In this document: one piece after another, positions 51,701 through 60,557 of the stretch
Position numbering within the stretch: the first letter of the stretch is position 1
Layout of the letters: each line of letters opens with the position of its first letter
Origin: Pseudomonas mucoides
GTDB taxonomy: Bacteria > Pseudomonadota > Gammaproteobacteria > Pseudomonadales > Pseudomonadaceae
Reading direction: 5' to 3'
NCBI RefSeq assembly: GCF_015461845.1
Contig: NZ_JACOPW010000002.1
Location: 558,001-622,000 of the forward strand
Length of the DNA: 64,000 nt
The notes under the pieces: generated by a model
Database searches by the model: none
What the model saw: the letters and a program-made list of their open reading frames with translations, nothing else
Told to the model about the DNA's origin: nothing
Made by a program: the position numbers and the translations under genes

Positions 51701-52570
51701 TTGCTCAAGACCTTGTGAAGAGACCTCTTGCCCGGATTGCGCGCCGAACCAGCCCGACTCCTCCAGGAGTTTCCTGGCACAAGCTTGGGCCACCGGATGC
51801 TTGATCAACTGACCGATCCGTTGCGCGGCATTATCGTGCGTCGCAATGACGCGCCCCGTTTCGCGGAACAACTTATCCAGCAGTTTGGTGTTTTTGGCGA
51901 CACGCTGGGTGACCTGCCGAATGGCGTCGCGCTGCTCAACCGACAAGACGGCTAACGACGGATCATCCGTAACAAGCTGCCCCCAATAGTTACCCAGCTC
52001 ATCAACCTCAGGATCGAACTCGAAAAGCGCGATCAGGTTTTTTGTTTCGCTGGCATTTCTTGGAACCATCAGGCCATGAAACTTCAGCCATTGGTCCACA
52101 TCGACGAAATCTTCGCTATAAATGTAACCACCGGCTTGTTTGGCAATATCACCTATCACCAGAAGCTTCTGATAATAGTGGGACTCCTGGACGATATTCA
52201 CGTCGACGACGTCCCACACTAACCGGTCTTTTCTGAAAATCTCAAGCCCGCCGGTTTCGTTGATACGGGTTGCGGCCATGTTCTCGGGGCCGTGGCGACG
52301 GAGTTCATCCATCACGACCGTGTAGTTGGCCAGGTTATTCCATGCCACTCGACCCGGCATATGGACTTCATACAACGAAGAGCCTTTCGCCAGCTCAAAC
52401 TCGTAGCCTTGCCAATGGTAGGGCCCGTCGTCCTCTTGATCCTCGAAGACACTTTGCAATAAGCGCACGACCACCTGTCGCTCAGCCGCATCGACCTTTA
52501 ACCAAAGGTGTTGAACTTCAGAAACCGCCCCGGACAACGGATAGTCTTTATACTTAAACTTATAAAACAT
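48719..52570 (-). CDS. Giant toxin-like protein with C-terminal Asp-zincin (M35-like) metallopeptidase motif
   Basis: 1283 residues, no signal peptide. Residues 1-600 are alpha-helical and of unknown fold. A segment near 655-695 (FGIVMFAAHGNAVACYELFALRGELRKN) resembles the dermonecrotic-toxin-like (DUF6543-type) large proteins of Pseudomonas. At 845-885 lies a hydrophobic, small-residue stretch (AMALGSAFVGAGAKALGIS) typical of pore or membrane-insertion regions. The C-terminal 180 residues hold HELFHGPAQIGDVAYARDAG: His1156, Glu1157, His1160, Asp1167 and Tyr1170, followed by FENADSLAVVTSLL, the layout of Asp-zincin M35 enzymes (HExxH...GTxxD..Y...NADxxA). Likely an exported protease toxin; no immunity or secretion gene is adjacent. 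Convergent with the synthetase, stops 6 nt apart. Confidence 0.72.
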   Translation of the reverse strand: MFYKFKYKDYPLSGAVSEVQHLWLKVDAAERQVVVRLLQSVFEDQEDDGPYHWQGYEFELAKGSSLYEVHMPGRVAWNNLANYTVVMDELRRHGPENMAATRINETGGLEIFRKDRLVWDVVDVNIVQESHYYQKLLVIGDIAKQAGGYIYSEDFVDVDQWLKFHGLMVPRNASETKNLIALFEFDPEVDELGNYWGQLVTDDPSLAVLSVEQRDAIRQVTQRVAKNTKLLDKLFRETGRVIATHDNAAQRIGQLIKHPVAQACARKLLEESGWFGAQSGQEVSSQGLEQLLVTSLLLDLYPSLGSTQDRKRIAGFALYAPSNVERSPAVVREELQALLYTKGWVDPAAAPLACHLLLAEMAPEFLVTGVPAAMTMGSVAWVTFCHGVALAEAVRKGASRVLTYAQIMAYVELEPVSEPLSRLRELAMIDPIVDWALLNGVISESELTQAAKETTERAITAFQEFAENFTHLASVYSIPMPNRETIAREALKGAVPECDFLDDKVLYQHPGLYASPNPMSMVGLHMSADLAGGQWDFRAVFPDDVFSRTPDLLAGVTNQQRPTHYDPSVTSLYSRFPRLQNLPPNNVEYHRLLRNYLGDLNKALATNVKLALSHMLAHDLEIFLKGKITFFTVRLPATSTESYFSISPVPVSTTYETQQSNDAVKGRFGIVMFAAHGNAVACYELFALRGELRKNTTLATLITSTGKLRTAARMDFNGELNAPLRPATPELLPLSVVEYTAGDFAENGASSAMGIIEKLGELPAPASVSARQQSHYRNFGNPQLRRIAEFVVNNHPLRTFDEIELMATVPTALETERKNGEETADYIVNLVVPFKKCIEDLSSGEHNKVVDGIYGCVMDAMALGSAFVGAGAKALGISSKAVSLSSKGARLTKLAFATSVSLFNPVDDVPTVFYGAGKLIHKGALRFSKQAEELLGLAKSQLGRLHGSHNSYDLVRAASNVNTGQGTWRPRGAIGEELTVVATRNNFQWYALDRLGKAWGPKLDNFAYVAPVRLPRSTKTLPVSYTRQFIEQSLPRARTKIENAINALTHRDFVSQRNLVARLLMGSDSNDAINQLLNYLRAVRADFGGVSISNFILDPLKDTHHIAAFDTSAYQQWKGAAGQSDAKFIEIYTPNLNRHFIGLGFNHDVVADDLIHELFHGPAQIGDVAYARDAGSVGGGQSLDVASLLNLASGRLAVTDEGSARHASSKAFENADSLAVVTSLLSQLHTDEAGFDRNMSLLRNTLEAHPDSAIVDPVRITLNHSVTAQRLGSGSGRPGTSVQ

Positions 52571-52694
52571 AACAACCTTATGAAATTAGTTAACTGATTC
52601 ATTCAACGACGGTTAATCCTGACTCATCGAATAATAACTAAACAGTAAAAAGTCATAAGACAATATTTCACAACCACTCACTTTACCAATTTAA

Positions 52695-53804
52695 TCAATC
52701 CACCAACCCCCAGCCATCACTGCGCATATTAACGTTCGAAACCCCTGCGCCATAAAGCTTAAGGCGCAACTTAAGATTACAAAGCGAGTCCGCATGTTTT
52801 AGCGCCTCTTCCTCGCTGATAGCGCCTTCCACCACCAGCGCATACAGTGCGCCATCGAACGTTTGCATACCGAACTCTGCAGACTTGTCCATAATGTTTT
52901 TAAGTTCATCGAGTTCATTGCGTCTAATCAAGTCAGCAATCGTCGGTGTACCCAACATCACTTCCACTGCCGCCCTGCGCTGACCGTCGCGGGTACGCAC
53001 CAGTCGTTGTGAAACAAACGCCTTGAGATTGTTGCCCAGGTCATGCAGCAACTGCGTCCGCCGCTCTTCGGGAAAGAAATTAATGATGCGGTCCAGCGCC
53101 TGATGGGCGTTGTGTGCGTGCAACGTGGAAATCACCAGATGACCGGTGTCGACGAACGCCAGCGCGTGCTCCATGGTTTCGCGGTCACGAATTTCGCCGA
53201 TCAGCACCACGTCCGGTGCCTGGCGCAGGGTGTTTTTTAATGCCGCATGAAAACTTCGGGTATCGACGCCCACTTCGCGCTGATTGATGATCGACTGCTT
53301 GTGCCGATGGATATATTCGATCGGGTCTTCAATGGTGACGATATGACCGCTGCTGTGGCGATTGCGGTAGTCGATCAGCGCCGCCAGCGATGTCGACTTG
53401 CCCGAGTCTGTGGCGCCGACGAACAGTATCAGGCCTTGCTTGAGCATCACGGTGTCCAGCAGCACGGGGGGTAATTTGAGATCTTCGAAGCGCGGGATGT
53501 CGAGTTTGATGTTACGTATCACAATGGACACGTCGTTGCGTTGCTTGAACAGATTGACCCGAAAGCGCCCGATTCCCGACAACGAAATGGCCAGGTTCAT
53601 TTCCAGCTCACGGTCGAACTCCAGACGCTGTTCGGCGTCCATGATGGACGCGGCCATTGCCGCGACTTCACCGGGTTTGAACGGCTGATCGCACAACGGT
53701 TCAAGGACGCCGTCGAACCGCGCGCTGGGCGGTGCCGCCGTGGAGAGATAAAGATCGGAGCCATTACCGCTGGCCAGAAGTTTCAACAGTGCATCGATTT
53801 CCAT
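52695..53804 (-). CDS. PilT/PilU-type twitching ATPase
   Basis: 369 residues. PilU-like N-terminal domain (MEIDALLKLLASGNGSDLYL), Walker A VGATDSGKSTSLA (G-T of the usual GATGTGKS changed to D-S, P-loop otherwise intact), Asp box TIEDPIEYIH, Walker B VVLIGEIRDRETM, His box TGHLVISTLHAHNA, and the C-terminal part. It powers pilus retraction in type IV pilus systems. Here it stands alone, without other pil genes, so it is probably an orphan paralogue. Confidence 0.9.
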   Translation of the reverse strand: MEIDALLKLLASGNGSDLYLSTAAPPSARFDGVLEPLCDQPFKPGEVAAMAASIMDAEQRLEFDRELEMNLAISLSGIGRFRVNLFKQRNDVSIVIRNIKLDIPRFEDLKLPPVLLDTVMLKQGLILFVGATDSGKSTSLAALIDYRNRHSSGHIVTIEDPIEYIHRHKQSIINQREVGVDTRSFHAALKNTLRQAPDVVLIGEIRDRETMEHALAFVDTGHLVISTLHAHNAHQALDRIINFFPEERRTQLLHDLGNNLKAFVSQRLVRTRDGQRRAAVEVMLGTPTIADLIRRNELDELKNIMDKSAEFGMQTFDGALYALVVEGAISEEEALKHADSLCNLKLRLKLYGAGVSNVNMRSDGWGLVD

Positions 53805-53925
53805 GGCAAAAAACACCCGCGAAGCATTCAATGAAAAAATAATGACCCGACATGGGTCATCCAGCCTCTACCGCCCTACGAGGATAGTAGACGCCGCCAC
53901 ACCGACTTAAGCGCAGGACCACTTG

Positions 53926-56463
53926 ATGAACGCATCACCCACCGGCAGCGATGCCCAGGCCTTGATTGCCCGACTGGACTGGACACAGACCCCCTTGGGC
54001 CCTGCTGGCACCTGGCCGCAGAGCCTGCGCACCGCCGTCGACATCGTGATTCACTCACCGATGCCGATGCTGTTGCTATGGGGACCGCAGCTGACACAGA
54101 TCTACAACGACGGCTTCGCCCTGCTCGCTGGCAGCAAACATCCACACGCTTTCGGACAGCCGACGCACCAGATCTGGCCAGAACTTCAGGACTTTACCGA
54201 CCCGATTTACAGCGCCGTCCTACAAGGCCAGGTGCGCACCTACAGCGAACAGCGCTTTACCCTGCAACGTGACGGTGGCGACTCCGACTTCTGGCTGGAT
54301 TTGACCTACAGCCCGATCCGCGATGAAAGCGCCGAGGTGGCGGGCATTCTGGTCACCGCCATCGAAACCAACGAACGTCGCCGCATCGCCCTTGAACTGG
54401 AACAACGCTCGGCCGCCAGCCTCAAGGCCCAGCGCGAAACCGAGCAGCGCCTGCAACTGGCCTTGGCCGCGACCGACTCGGTGGGCACCTGGGATTGGGA
54501 CATCGGCGAAGACCGTTTCCTCGCCGACGCTCATTTTGCCCAACTGCACGGCATCGATCCGGCGCTGGCCGGGGAATTGCCGATCAGCGCGTACCTCCAG
54601 GGCGTGCATCCGGAAGACCGGGCGATGATTGCGCGCAGCATCAAGCACTGCATCACCCATGGCACCGAGTACGCCGAGGAATATCGCCTGCTGCAACCCG
54701 ATGGGCAGTTGAGCTGGGTGTTTGCCCGGGGGCGCTGCTACAAGGATCATCACGGCCGGCCGATGCGCTTTCTCGGTGCCGCGCTGGACCTGACCGAGCG
54801 CAAACGCACCGAACAGGCCCTGCGCCAGAGCCAGACCGAGCTGCAATTGATCATCAACGCGATGCCGATCCTGATCAGCTACGTCGACAGCGAAGAGCGT
54901 TTCCGCCTGAACAATTCCGCGTACCTGGACTGGTACGGCCTGACGCCGCAAGAGCTCTACGGCAAAACCATTCGCGAAGTACTGGGTGACGAGGCCTATG
55001 CCTTACGTGCCGAACACATTGCTGAAGCACTTACGGGCAAACCTTGCTGCTTCAGCATCAGCACGCCACACCGCGACGGCAGCCTGCGGCATGCGCTGAT
55101 GAACTACCTGCCGCGCCACGGCGCGGATGGCGCGGTGAATGGCTTCTACATTTTTGTGATCGACGAAACCGAGCGCAAACAGACCGAAGAAGCCTTGCGC
55201 AATCTCAATGAAACCCTGGAGGAGCGCGTCGCCGCTCGCACCCAACAGTTGGCCGAAGCCAACCAGCGCCTGCAAAACGAGATGGTCGAGCGCGAGCGTG
55301 CCGAGGACGCCTTGCGCCATGCTCAAAAAATGGAAGCAGTCGGCCAACTCACCGGCGGCATCGCCCATGACTTCAACAACATGCTTACCGGGATTATTGG
55401 CAGTCTTGACTTGATGCAGCGCTACATCGCCGATGGGCGCACTCACGAGATCAGCCGTTTTACCGAAGCCGCGGTGTCCTCGGCCAACCGCGCCGCCGCG
55501 TTGACCCATCGCCTGCTGGCGTTTTCCCGTCGCCAGTCACTGGATCGCAAACCGCTGAATGCCAATGAATTGGTGCGCTCGCTGGAAGACTTGCTCAGCC
55601 GGACCACGGGCGACCACATCGAGCTCAATCTGAAACTGGCCGATGAAGTCTGGCCGATCAGCACCGACGTCAGCCAACTGGAAAACGCCCTGCTCAACCT
55701 GGTGATCAACGCCCGCGATGCGATGCCCGATGGCGGCCAACTGCTGATCGAAACGAGCAATGTCTACCTCGACGGCACTGACATCACCACACTGGAACCG
55801 GTCAAGGCCGGGGATTACGTGATGATCGCCGTCAGTGACAACGGCACCGGCATGACACCCTCGGTACTGGCCAAGGCATTTGACCCGTTCTTCACCACCA
55901 AACCCATCGGCCAGGGCACAGGGCTGGGGTTGTCGATGATCTACGGCTTCGCCCAGCAATCAGGCGGACATGTCAGCCTGTTCAGCCTGCCCGGCAAGGG
56001 CACCAGCGTGCGCTTGTACCTGCCGCGCTTGCATGCCATGGAACCGGAAAACGTGCTGGTGCCGGTCACGGGCGAGGCGCCCGCGGCGATTGCCGGTGAA
56101 ACCGTGGTGCTGGTGGAAGACGACCCGGCGGTGCGCATGCTGGTGCTCGACTTGCTCAATGAGCTGGGTTACCACGCTCACGAAGCCGAAGACGCCAAGA
56201 CCGCCCTGCCCTTGCTGGAATCGGATTTGCGTGTTGATCTGCTGGTGACCGATGTCGGACTGCCGGGCATGAACGGTCGGCAACTGGCGGAGATCGCCCG
56301 CCAGCATCGCCCGGACCTCAAAGTGCTGTTCATGACCGGTTACGCGGAAACCGCCGCGGAACGTCAGGGCTTTCTGGAGGAAGGTATGGACATGGTGGCC
56401 AAGCCCTTTTCCATCGACTTGCTGGCCAACAAGATTCGCACGATGATCGGCCAACCCGAGTGA
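53926..56463 (+). CDS. Hybrid sensor histidine kinase with multiple PAS domains
   Basis: 845 residues, soluble (no membrane segment). Three PAS regions: about 20-150, 175-300 and 310-420; a coiled-coil ([28 protein letters not shown]); HisKA with [16 protein letters not shown]; HATPase with [23 protein letters not shown] and GTGLGLSM; and a C-terminal receiver ([10 protein letters not shown], phospho-acceptor Asp in [13 protein letters not shown], Lys in VAKPF). All phosphotransfer residues present. Ligand unknown. The start has AGGA 9 nt upstream. Confidence 0.93.
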   Translation: MNASPTGSDAQALIARLDWTQTPLGPAGTWPQSLRTAVDIVIHSPMPMLLLWGPQLTQIYNDGFALLAGSKHPHAFGQPTHQIWPELQDFTDPIYSAVLQGQVRTYSEQRFTLQRDGGDSDFWLDLTYSPIRDESAEVAGILVTAIETNERRRIALELEQRSAASLKAQRETEQRLQLALAATDSVGTWDWDIGEDRFLADAHFAQLHGIDPALAGELPISAYLQGVHPEDRAMIARSIKHCITHGTEYAEEYRLLQPDGQLSWVFARGRCYKDHHGRPMRFLGAALDLTERKRTEQALRQSQTELQLIINAMPILISYVDSEERFRLNNSAYLDWYGLTPQELYGKTIREVLGDEAYALRAEHIAEALTGKPCCFSISTPHRDGSLRHALMNYLPRHGADGAVNGFYIFVIDETERKQTEEALRNLNETLEERVAARTQQLAEANQRLQNEMVERERAEDALRHAQKMEAVGQLTGGIAHDFNNMLTGIIGSLDLMQRYIADGRTHEISRFTEAAVSSANRAAALTHRLLAFSRRQSLDRKPLNANELVRSLEDLLSRTTGDHIELNLKLADEVWPISTDVSQLENALLNLVINARDAMPDGGQLLIETSNVYLDGTDITTLEPVKAGDYVMIAVSDNGTGMTPSVLAKAFDPFFTTKPIGQGTGLGLSMIYGFAQQSGGHVSLFSLPGKGTSVRLYLPRLHAMEPENVLVPVTGEAPAAIAGETVVLVEDDPAVRMLVLDLLNELGYHAHEAEDAKTALPLLESDLRVDLLVTDVGLPGMNGRQLAEIARQHRPDLKVLFMTGYAETAAERQGFLEEGMDMVAKPFSIDLLANKIRTMIGQPE

Positions 56464-56514
56464 GTTGAGGCATAATCGCCCGCCCCGCTGTCAGCACGTT
56501 GCAAGGTACGCCCC

Positions 56515-56790
56515 ATGAAAGCTCAAGCCCGCCATATTCTGGTGAAAACCTCGGAAGAAGCCGAGCAGCTCAAACAACGCATCGCCAAGGGCGAAGCCTT
56601 CGACGTGCTGGCCAAAAAGTACTCCACTTGCCCGTCCGGCAAGCGCGGCGGCGACCTCGGTGAAGTGCGGCCGGGGCAGATGGTCGGGGTGATTGATGCG
56701 GTGATTTTCAAGAAGCCGCTGCGGGTGGTGCACGGACCGATCAAGAGCAAGTTCGGGTATCACCTGGTGCAGGTGTTTTACCGGGATTGA
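56515..56790 (+). CDS. Parvulin-type peptidyl-prolyl isomerase, second copy
   Basis: 91 residues, single parvulin domain: ARHILVKTSEEAEQLKQRIAKGE, CPSGKRGGDLGEVRPGQMVGVIDAVIF, PIKSKFGYHLVQVFYRD. Same family as the gene at 36734, but lysine-rich. No membrane signal; presumably cytoplasmic. Confidence 0.93.
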   Translation: MKAQARHILVKTSEEAEQLKQRIAKGEAFDVLAKKYSTCPSGKRGGDLGEVRPGQMVGVIDAVIFKKPLRVVHGPIKSKFGYHLVQVFYRD

Positions 56791-56809
56791 GGGGTGGCCT
56801 TGAGGGCCT

Positions 56810-56874
56810 CATCGCGAGCAAGCTCGGCTCCTGCATTGGAATGCGTTCCCCTGTGGGAGCGAGCCTGCTCGCGA
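56810..56874. repeat. REP pair
   Basis: CATCGCGAGCAAGCTCGGCTCC and inverted TGTGGGAGCGAGCCTGCTCGCGA, downstream of the parvulin. Confidence 0.8.
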
Positions 56875-56905
56875 ACCGACTGCGAAGCAGACGGCCATTC
56901 ATCCC

Positions 56906-57838
56906 TTATCTAGGGATCAGCGCCCCCGGCACCTGAATCACCCGACTCGCCAACCGATGCCCCGCCTCAGCCGCTTCCACCGCGCTCGCGCCCTTGAGCC
57001 GACTGGCCAGGTACGCCGCACTGAACGAATCCCCTGCCGCCGTCGTATCTACGACGCGGTCGACCTTCTGCGCCGGCACTTCAAACGACTCACCGTCACA
57101 GCGAATCAGGCACGCGTCTGAACCGCGCTTGAGCACCACTTCCGGCGTGCCGATCTGCTCGTAAGCATCGAACACCGCCTGGCAACTTGAGAAATGGAAC
57201 AGCGCCTGCTCGTCCTCAACCGTCAGCAACGCCAGGTCCACATACGGCAACACACTGCGATACGCCGCGCGGGCTTCCTCAACCGACGCCCACAAGCGCG
57301 GCCGATAGTTGTTGTCGAAGACGATGCGCGCATCTCGCTGACGGGCTTCGATCAGGGTTTCCAACAATTTTGCCCGACCTTGCACACCGAGCACCGCCAG
57401 CGTGATGCCGCTGAAGTACAACACGTCGTAATCCGGCAGCGCCGCCAGAATCGGCGCGGCGGCGGGCGTGGTGAAGCAATCGCGCACGGCCGCTTCGTTG
57501 CGCCAGTAGAGAAAACGACGCTCGCCGGCGGCGTCGGTCTGGATGCAATACAAGCCGGGCAAACGTCCGGGTAAACGCTGGACCATGCCCAGGCCGATGT
57601 TTTCGCTGGCCCAGTTCTGGCACATCGCGTCGCTGAAGCTGTCGTCGCCCAGGGCGGTGACGTAATCGACGATGCCGCGCTCGCCCAGTTCACGGGACAG
57701 GTAGACGGCGGTGTTCAGGGTGTCGCCGCCGAAGCTTTGTTGCAGGCTGCCGTCGGCGCGTTGTTGCAGCTCGATCATGCATTCGCCGATCAGGGCGATG
57801 CGCGGGATGTTGGGGCCGAGGGTGTTGATGGTGTGCAT
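56906..57838 (-). CDS. kdgK: 2-dehydro-3-deoxygluconokinase
   Basis: 310 residues (E. coli KdgK 309). PfkB fold: IALIGECMIELQ, GGDTLNTAVYLSREL, LPGLYCIQTDAAGERRFLYWRNEAAVRD, FDNNYRPRLWAS, VVLKRGSDACL and the ATP/anion signature DTTAAGDSFSAAYL. Phosphorylates 2-keto-3-deoxygluconate to KDPG for the Entner-Doudoroff aldolase. Probably the last step of the cluster formed with the genes upstream. Confidence 0.95.
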   Translation of the reverse strand: MHTINTLGPNIPRIALIGECMIELQQRADGSLQQSFGGDTLNTAVYLSRELGERGIVDYVTALGDDSFSDAMCQNWASENIGLGMVQRLPGRLPGLYCIQTDAAGERRFLYWRNEAAVRDCFTTPAAAPILAALPDYDVLYFSGITLAVLGVQGRAKLLETLIEARQRDARIVFDNNYRPRLWASVEEARAAYRSVLPYVDLALLTVEDEQALFHFSSCQAVFDAYEQIGTPEVVLKRGSDACLIRCDGESFEVPAQKVDRVVDTTAAGDSFSAAYLASRLKGASAVEAAEAGHRLASRVIQVPGALIPR

Positions 57839-57879
57839 GGTGTGGGGTCTCTGGTGTTTCTTTGTTGTCTGGGCGGGCC

Positions 57880-57949
57880 TCATCGCGGACTAGCCCGGCT
57901 CCCACAGGGATCGTGTTACCCATGTAGGCGCCGGGCTTGCCCGCGATAG
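57880..57949. repeat. REP pair
   Basis: CATCGCGGACTAGCCCGGCTCCC and inverted GGCGCCGGGCTTGCCCGCGAT. Confidence 0.75.
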
Positions 57950-57969
57950 CAGCGCCTCGGTCTCAAGCC

Positions 57970-59187
57970 TTAGAAACAGGTTTCCATGGTTTCGATGACA
58001 TTCATCTGATCATCCACCAGACACCCCGTGCGCCACTTGTCGAACGTCAGGCACGGGTGCGACGTGCCGAACGAAATAATGTCGCCGACCCGCAACTCAA
58101 CCCCCGGCGCCACGGTCATGAACGCGTGCTGGTCCATCACTGCCGTCACCTTGCAGGCACTGACGTCATCGCCCTTCGCCGGCACCACACCGGCCTTGTA
58201 ACGCAGCAACGGCACCGGCAGACCGGCGTCGTACGCTACATCGCGCTTGCCCAGGGCAATCACCGCAAAACCCGGTTCCGGCATCGACTGCACGTGTGCC
58301 CAGACTTCCAGCGCCGGGCGCAGGCCTTCATTCAGGTCACTACGACGGTCGAGCACACAGCATTGCGCTTCCTTGTAGATGCCATGGTCGTGGGCCACGT
58401 AGCTGCCCGGACGCAACACACTGAGGAAACGCCCGGCAGCGTTCTGTGCTTCGAACTCCTCGGCAATCAAGTCATACCAGGCGGAACCCGACGCAGTGAT
58501 GATCGGCTTGGCGATCGCAAACGCGCCGCTGTCCTGCAACTGCACGGCCAAACGCACCAATGACTGGGCGAATGCGCGGATACCGGTCACCGCATGATCG
58601 CCATGGATCACGCCTTCGTAGCCTTCGATACCGGTCAGAGCCAGCGCCGGTTGCGCGTTGATGGCTTTGGCCAGCGCGATGACTTCGTCCTCAGTGCGGC
58701 AACCGCAACGGCCGCCGACCACACCGTATTCGATCATCACGTTCAGGCGCACGCCGCGCGAGGCAAAGTAGGCACCGAGGTCCGCGACGTTGTCCGGATG
58801 ATCGACCATGCAATGGAAATCGAACGTCGGGTCCGCCAGCAGATCGGCGATCAACGCCATGTTCGGCGTACCGACCAATTGGTTGGCCATCAGCACCCGA
58901 CGCACGCCATGGGCATAGGCCGCGCGGGTTTGCGTGGCGCTGGCCAGGGTGATGCCCCAGGCGCCGGCGTCCAGTTGGCGGCGAAACAAGGCAGGGGTCA
59001 TGCTGGTCTTGCCATGGGGCGCGAGTTCGGCGCCACTGTTGCTGACAAAGTCCTGCATCCAGCGAATGTTGTGTTCCAGCGCTTCGCGGTGCAGCACCAG
59101 CGCCGGCAGGCTGACATCGCGGACCAGGTTGGCGCCGGTCTGGGCAAAACCCTTTTCCACGGCGGCAGTATTGTTGGCAGTAGACAT
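57970..59187 (-). CDS. PLP enzyme of the D-threonine aldolase/D-amino acid lyase family, likely D-glucosaminate ammonia-lyase
   Basis: 405 residues from MSTANNTAAVEKGF. Alanine-racemase-like barrel with the PLP lysine in APHGKTSMTPALF; PLP phosphate site near GSGSAWYD; C-terminal metal site around FGTSHPCLTFD (His and Cys as in D-TA/D-serine dehydratases). In P. fluorescens D-glucosaminate dehydratase (EC 4.3.1.9) is a PLP, Mn-dependent enzyme. Downstream KDG kinase would use its product 2-keto-3-deoxygluconate, and RidA would clear the enamine formed. The substrate is therefore inferred from context, not from sequence alone. Confidence 0.85.
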   Translation of the reverse strand: MSTANNTAAVEKGFAQTGANLVRDVSLPALVLHREALEHNIRWMQDFVSNSGAELAPHGKTSMTPALFRRQLDAGAWGITLASATQTRAAYAHGVRRVLMANQLVGTPNMALIADLLADPTFDFHCMVDHPDNVADLGAYFASRGVRLNVMIEYGVVGGRCGCRTEDEVIALAKAINAQPALALTGIEGYEGVIHGDHAVTGIRAFAQSLVRLAVQLQDSGAFAIAKPIITASGSAWYDLIAEEFEAQNAAGRFLSVLRPGSYVAHDHGIYKEAQCCVLDRRSDLNEGLRPALEVWAHVQSMPEPGFAVIALGKRDVAYDAGLPVPLLRYKAGVVPAKGDDVSACKVTAVMDQHAFMTVAPGVELRVGDIISFGTSHPCLTFDKWRTGCLVDDQMNVIETMETCF

Positions 59188-59226
59188 GGTCGAACTCCTC
59201 ACATTCGCGGCCGCAGGCAGCCGCAT

Positions 59227-60006
59227 TTATTCGTTGATACGCCGGGCCAGGTGGTTGGCGTTGTCGATCAGCACTCGGCGATAGTCGTTGTAATGGGTCT
59301 TGGCATCAGCCCGTGGGGCCACGATGCACAGGGTCGCAATGGCCACGCCGTTGGGGTCTTTGACCGGGGCGGCGAAGCAATGGGTAAAGGTGTCGGCGAC
59401 GCTATCGAAGGAGAAAAAGCCATCGATGCCGGCCTGCCGGATTTCCGCCAGAAACTGTTCCAGCGGCAGGCGCTCGCCGTTGGGCAGGATGAAGTCGTCA
59501 TGGTCGATCAGGTCGACAATTTCCTCGTCACTCAAATGCGCCAACAGCAGGCGCCCGGAAGCGGTCCAGGGAATCGGCGCGTTCTCGCCGATGTCCGAGG
59601 AAATGCGGAAATGCCGCTCGCCCTCCTTCATCAGCGCCACGGTGTATTTGCGGCCATTGAGCAGGCACATCTGGGCGGTTTCGTGGGTCTGGCTGACGAT
59701 TTCCTGCAAGGCGAGATCGGCCTCGCGGGTCAGGTCGAAATGACGCAAATGCGCCTGCCCGAGGAAGTACAACTGACGGCCCAGGTAGACATGACCGTCC
59801 TTGCCCACGGTTTCCAGAATGCGCCGTTCCAGCAGGGAGGCCACCAATTCGTAGACCGTGGATTTCGGGCTGCCGATACCGCTGGCAATTTCATTCGGGC
59901 GCAGGGGTTTGCCGATTTCCTTGAGGAAGTCGAGGATATCGAACGCCCGGTCCAGACCGCGAGCCCGGCGCTTGATGGTGTCTTCGGTCATTTCATTGGT
60001 TCCCAT
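59227..60006 (-). CDS. IclR-family transcriptional regulator
   Basis: 259 residues from MGTNEMTEDTIKRR; a second ATG 15 nt inside is possible. Winged helix (ALDRAFDILDFLKEIGKPLRPNEIASGIGSPKSTVYELVASLLERRILE) and a GAF-like ligand domain (SSDIGENAPIPWTASGRLLLAHLSDEE; FAAPVKDPNGVAIATLCI). Probably controls the surrounding catabolic and transport genes. A nested dyad upstream of the transporter (63606-63643) could be its target. Confidence 0.9.
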   Translation of the reverse strand: MGTNEMTEDTIKRRARGLDRAFDILDFLKEIGKPLRPNEIASGIGSPKSTVYELVASLLERRILETVGKDGHVYLGRQLYFLGQAHLRHFDLTREADLALQEIVSQTHETAQMCLLNGRKYTVALMKEGERHFRISSDIGENAPIPWTASGRLLLAHLSDEEIVDLIDHDDFILPNGERLPLEQFLAEIRQAGIDGFFSFDSVADTFTHCFAAPVKDPNGVAIATLCIVAPRADAKTHYNDYRRVLIDNANHLARRINE

Positions 60007-60053
60007 ACAAAGTGCCGGGAGTTTACCTAGAGTGCGGTGGCGATTGTTAGGCC

Positions 60054-60126
60054 GCCATCGCGGGCAAGCCACGCTCCCACATTTGAAATGCATTCCCCTG
60101 GGGGAGCGTGGCTTGCCCGCGATGGG
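60054..60126. repeat. REP pair, near-perfect
   Basis: CCATCGCGGGCAAGCCACGC and inverted GCGTGGCTTGCCCGCGATGG, arms match over at least 20 bp. Lies between RidA and the IclR gene. Confidence 0.85.
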
Positions 60127-60137
60127 CGCGACTCGGT

Positions 60138-60527
60138 TCAGGCCTTTTTCTTGTACGCGATGCAGTCGATCTCGACCTTGCAGTCGACCATCATGTTCGC
60201 CTGCACGCAGGCACGGGCCGGAGCGTGTTCGGGTTTGAAGTACTCGGAGAAGACCTTGTTGAAACTCGTGAAGTCCCGTGGATCCTCCAACCACACGCCA
60301 GCACGCACCACATCTTCCAGGCCATAACCGGCCTCTTGCAGAATCGCAATCAGATTTTTCATGGTCTGGTGGGTCTGTTCGACGATGCCACCCGTAATGA
60401 TCTCGCCATCCAGCGCCGGCACCTGCCCGGAAACGTGCAGCCAGCCATCGGCTTCAACGGCGCGGGCGAAAGGACGAGGCGTACCGCCAGCGGCGCTACT
60501 GCCGGTGCCGTAACGAGTAATGCTCAT
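60138..60527 (-). CDS. RidA-family enamine/imine deaminase
   Basis: 129 residues. ARAVEADGWLHVSGQVPALDGEI, then GGIVEQTHQTMKNLIAILQEAGYGLEDVVRAGVWL, ending ARACVQANMMVDCKVEIDCIAYKK. The conserved Arg (PARACVQ) that binds carboxylate is present. Hydrolyses reactive enamines from PLP lyases, in keeping with the deaminase gene downstream. Confidence 0.92.
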   Translation of the reverse strand: MSITRYGTGSSAAGGTPRPFARAVEADGWLHVSGQVPALDGEIITGGIVEQTHQTMKNLIAILQEAGYGLEDVVRAGVWLEDPRDFTSFNKVFSEYFKPEHAPARACVQANMMVDCKVEIDCIAYKKKA

Positions 60528-60557
60528 GAGTGTTTCTCCTGATTGAATTCTGAAAAG

